The translations under genes were made by a program, and so were the position numbers. From an uncultured Oscillospiraceae bacterium (GTDB lineage: Bacteria; Bacillota; Clostridia; Oscillospirales; Ruminococcaceae), in the NCBI GenBank assembly GCA_934481445.1, contig CAKSPC010000004.1:1-64000 (forward strand): a DNA stretch of 64,000 bases. The letters run 5' to 3'. Positions within the stretch are counted from its first letter, which is position 1; every line of letters starts with the position of its first letter. A model generated the notes under the pieces. That model searched no databases, was not told the origin of the DNA, and worked only from the letters and a program-made list of their open reading frames with translations. Of the stretch, positions 63,349-64,000 are shown in pieces.

Positions 63349-64000
63349 TCAGAGCCACTTGCGCATGACTTCTTTAAGCTTGCTGAAATCCAGCGGCTTG
63401 GAAACATGATCGTTCATGCCTGCGGATTTTGCTTTGGCAACATCCTCCGCGAAAGCATTCGCGGTCATTGCAACTATCGGAAGCTTCTTTGCGTATTCAC
63501 TCGGGACAGCGCGTATCGCCGCAGTTGCTTCGTAGCCGTTGAGCACCGGCATCTGTATATCCATGAACACAATGTCATAATACCATTCGCCTGCGCTGTC
63601 CACCATATCCACCGCCGCCTTGCCGTTTTCGGCGGTTTCGACCTTGGCGCCTGTCATTCCAAGTATTTCGGAAGCAATTTCGCGGTTGAGGTCGTTATCC
63701 TCTACCAACAGGATGCGCTTGTCGGAATAATCAAGCCCTGCGATGTCGTCCAGTTCCTCGGTCCTTTCCTTATTCTTTCCTCCGCCGACTATATCTTTGA
63801 AAAGGGTCGTCAGCCGCGAACGGAACAGCGGTTTCGTAACAAACGCGTCTGCGCCCGCTGCCCTTGCCTCGCGCTCGATCTCCGCACAGTCATATGCGGT
63901 GAATACGATTATCGGGACATTGCGTCCGACGCGGCGGCGTATCTCACGGGTGATTTCTACGCCGTCCATAACCGGCATTTTCCAGTCGATTATTGCCGCG
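63349..64000 (-). CDS. C-terminal part of a signalling protein with two receiver domains (cut by window edge)
   Basis: The frame is open to the edge. The upstream codons give AAIIDWKMPVMDGVEI, the phosphoacceptor region of a first receiver (TKP lysine at FVTKPLF). A second complete receiver follows: ILLVEDNDLNREIASEILG, VFMDIQMPVLNGYEAT with the acceptor Asp, AMTANAF and HVSKPLDF. Such tandem receivers usually end hybrid histidine kinases. The kinase part would lie beyond 64000. An internal ATG gives a 209-residue reading but would begin inside the first receiver. Confidence 0.85.
   Translation of the reverse strand, partial: AAIIDWKMPVMDGVEITREIRRRVGRNVPIIVFTAYDCAEIEREARAAGADAFVTKPLFRSRLTTLFKDIVGGGKNKERTEELDDIAGLDYSDKRILLVEDNDLNREIASEILGMTGAKVETAENGKAAVDMVDSAGEWYYDIVFMDIQMPVLNGYEATAAIRAVPSEYAKKLPIVAMTANAFAEDVAKAKSAGMNDHVSKPLDFSKLKEVMRKWL

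Overview
The window reads as a chromosomal segment of a Gram-positive, low-redundancy anaerobe of the class Clostridia, most like the Ruminococcaceae/Oscillospiraceae. The grounds are GC-rich genes separated by AT-rich spacers, many TTGACA/TATAAT promoters with 17-base spacers, strong AGGAGG-type ribosome sites with ATG, TTG and GTG starts, and a Firmicutes gene set: ECF transporters, YmfF/YmfH peptidases, a ClpE-like unfoldase, lon next to ysxC, PdaA-like deacetylase, a sodium-pumping decarboxylase and an AgcS symporter. The species assignment is an inference. No rRNA, tRNA, CRISPR array, transposase or phage gene was seen.

Layout. 1-2,350: duplicated hairpin-rich repeat, an orphan MazF-type toxin and an AI-2E family permease. 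2,595-2,757: an unannotated, promoter- and terminator-bounded small RNA candidate. 2,854-7,543 (+): ymfF-ymfH-lgt-folD and a 58-residue membrane protein. 7,645-9,435 (-): OadB/OadG-like sodium pump subunits. 9,635-22,967 (-): a long same-strand run starting from one strong promoter, with a radical SAM gene, ruvC-ruvA-TPR protein-ruvB, a methyltransferase, a fused EcfA ATPase with EcfT, truA, DUF5711 and CvpA-like proteins, a ClpE-like ATPase and a short-chain reductase. 23,141-24,157 (-): NrnA-like phosphoesterase. 24,359-28,370: a two-component system facing a PdaA-like deacetylase. 28,419-31,514 (-): binding lipoprotein, DUF815 ATPase, dusB. 31,710-35,684 (+): membrane acyltransferase, lon, ysxC. 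35,716-38,597 (-): tyrosine phosphatase and a second ECF module with no substrate subunit. 38,923-42,818 (-): a solitary 74-residue protein, a decayed gene, an esterase, a NADAR protein and an AgcS symporter. 42,948-44,333 (-): a MATE exporter behind a leader terminator. 44,535-48,587 (+): Nnr, a lipoprotein and four small accessory genes, the first two AT-rich. 48,666-56,350 (-): a nine-gene purine operon behind a structured leader. 56,666-57,355 (-): HD hydrolase. 57,719-63,297 (+): fruR-fruK-fruA-ptsH-ptsI. 63,349-64,000 (-): the end of a double-receiver signalling protein.

How it works together. The purine operon makes IMP using a split pathway end: an AICAR transformylase and a separate archaeal-type (PurO) IMP cyclohydrolase replace bifunctional PurH. 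Its promoter overlaps a PurR-box match and its roughly 200-base leader can form competing helices ending in a terminator, so it looks controlled twice. The fructose operon carries its own HPr and Enzyme I, and this HPr has alanine where the regulatory Ser46 normally sits. The most promising undescribed elements are RNA: the small RNA candidate at 2,630-2,757, the purE leader, and the attenuator-like hairpin in front of the MATE exporter.
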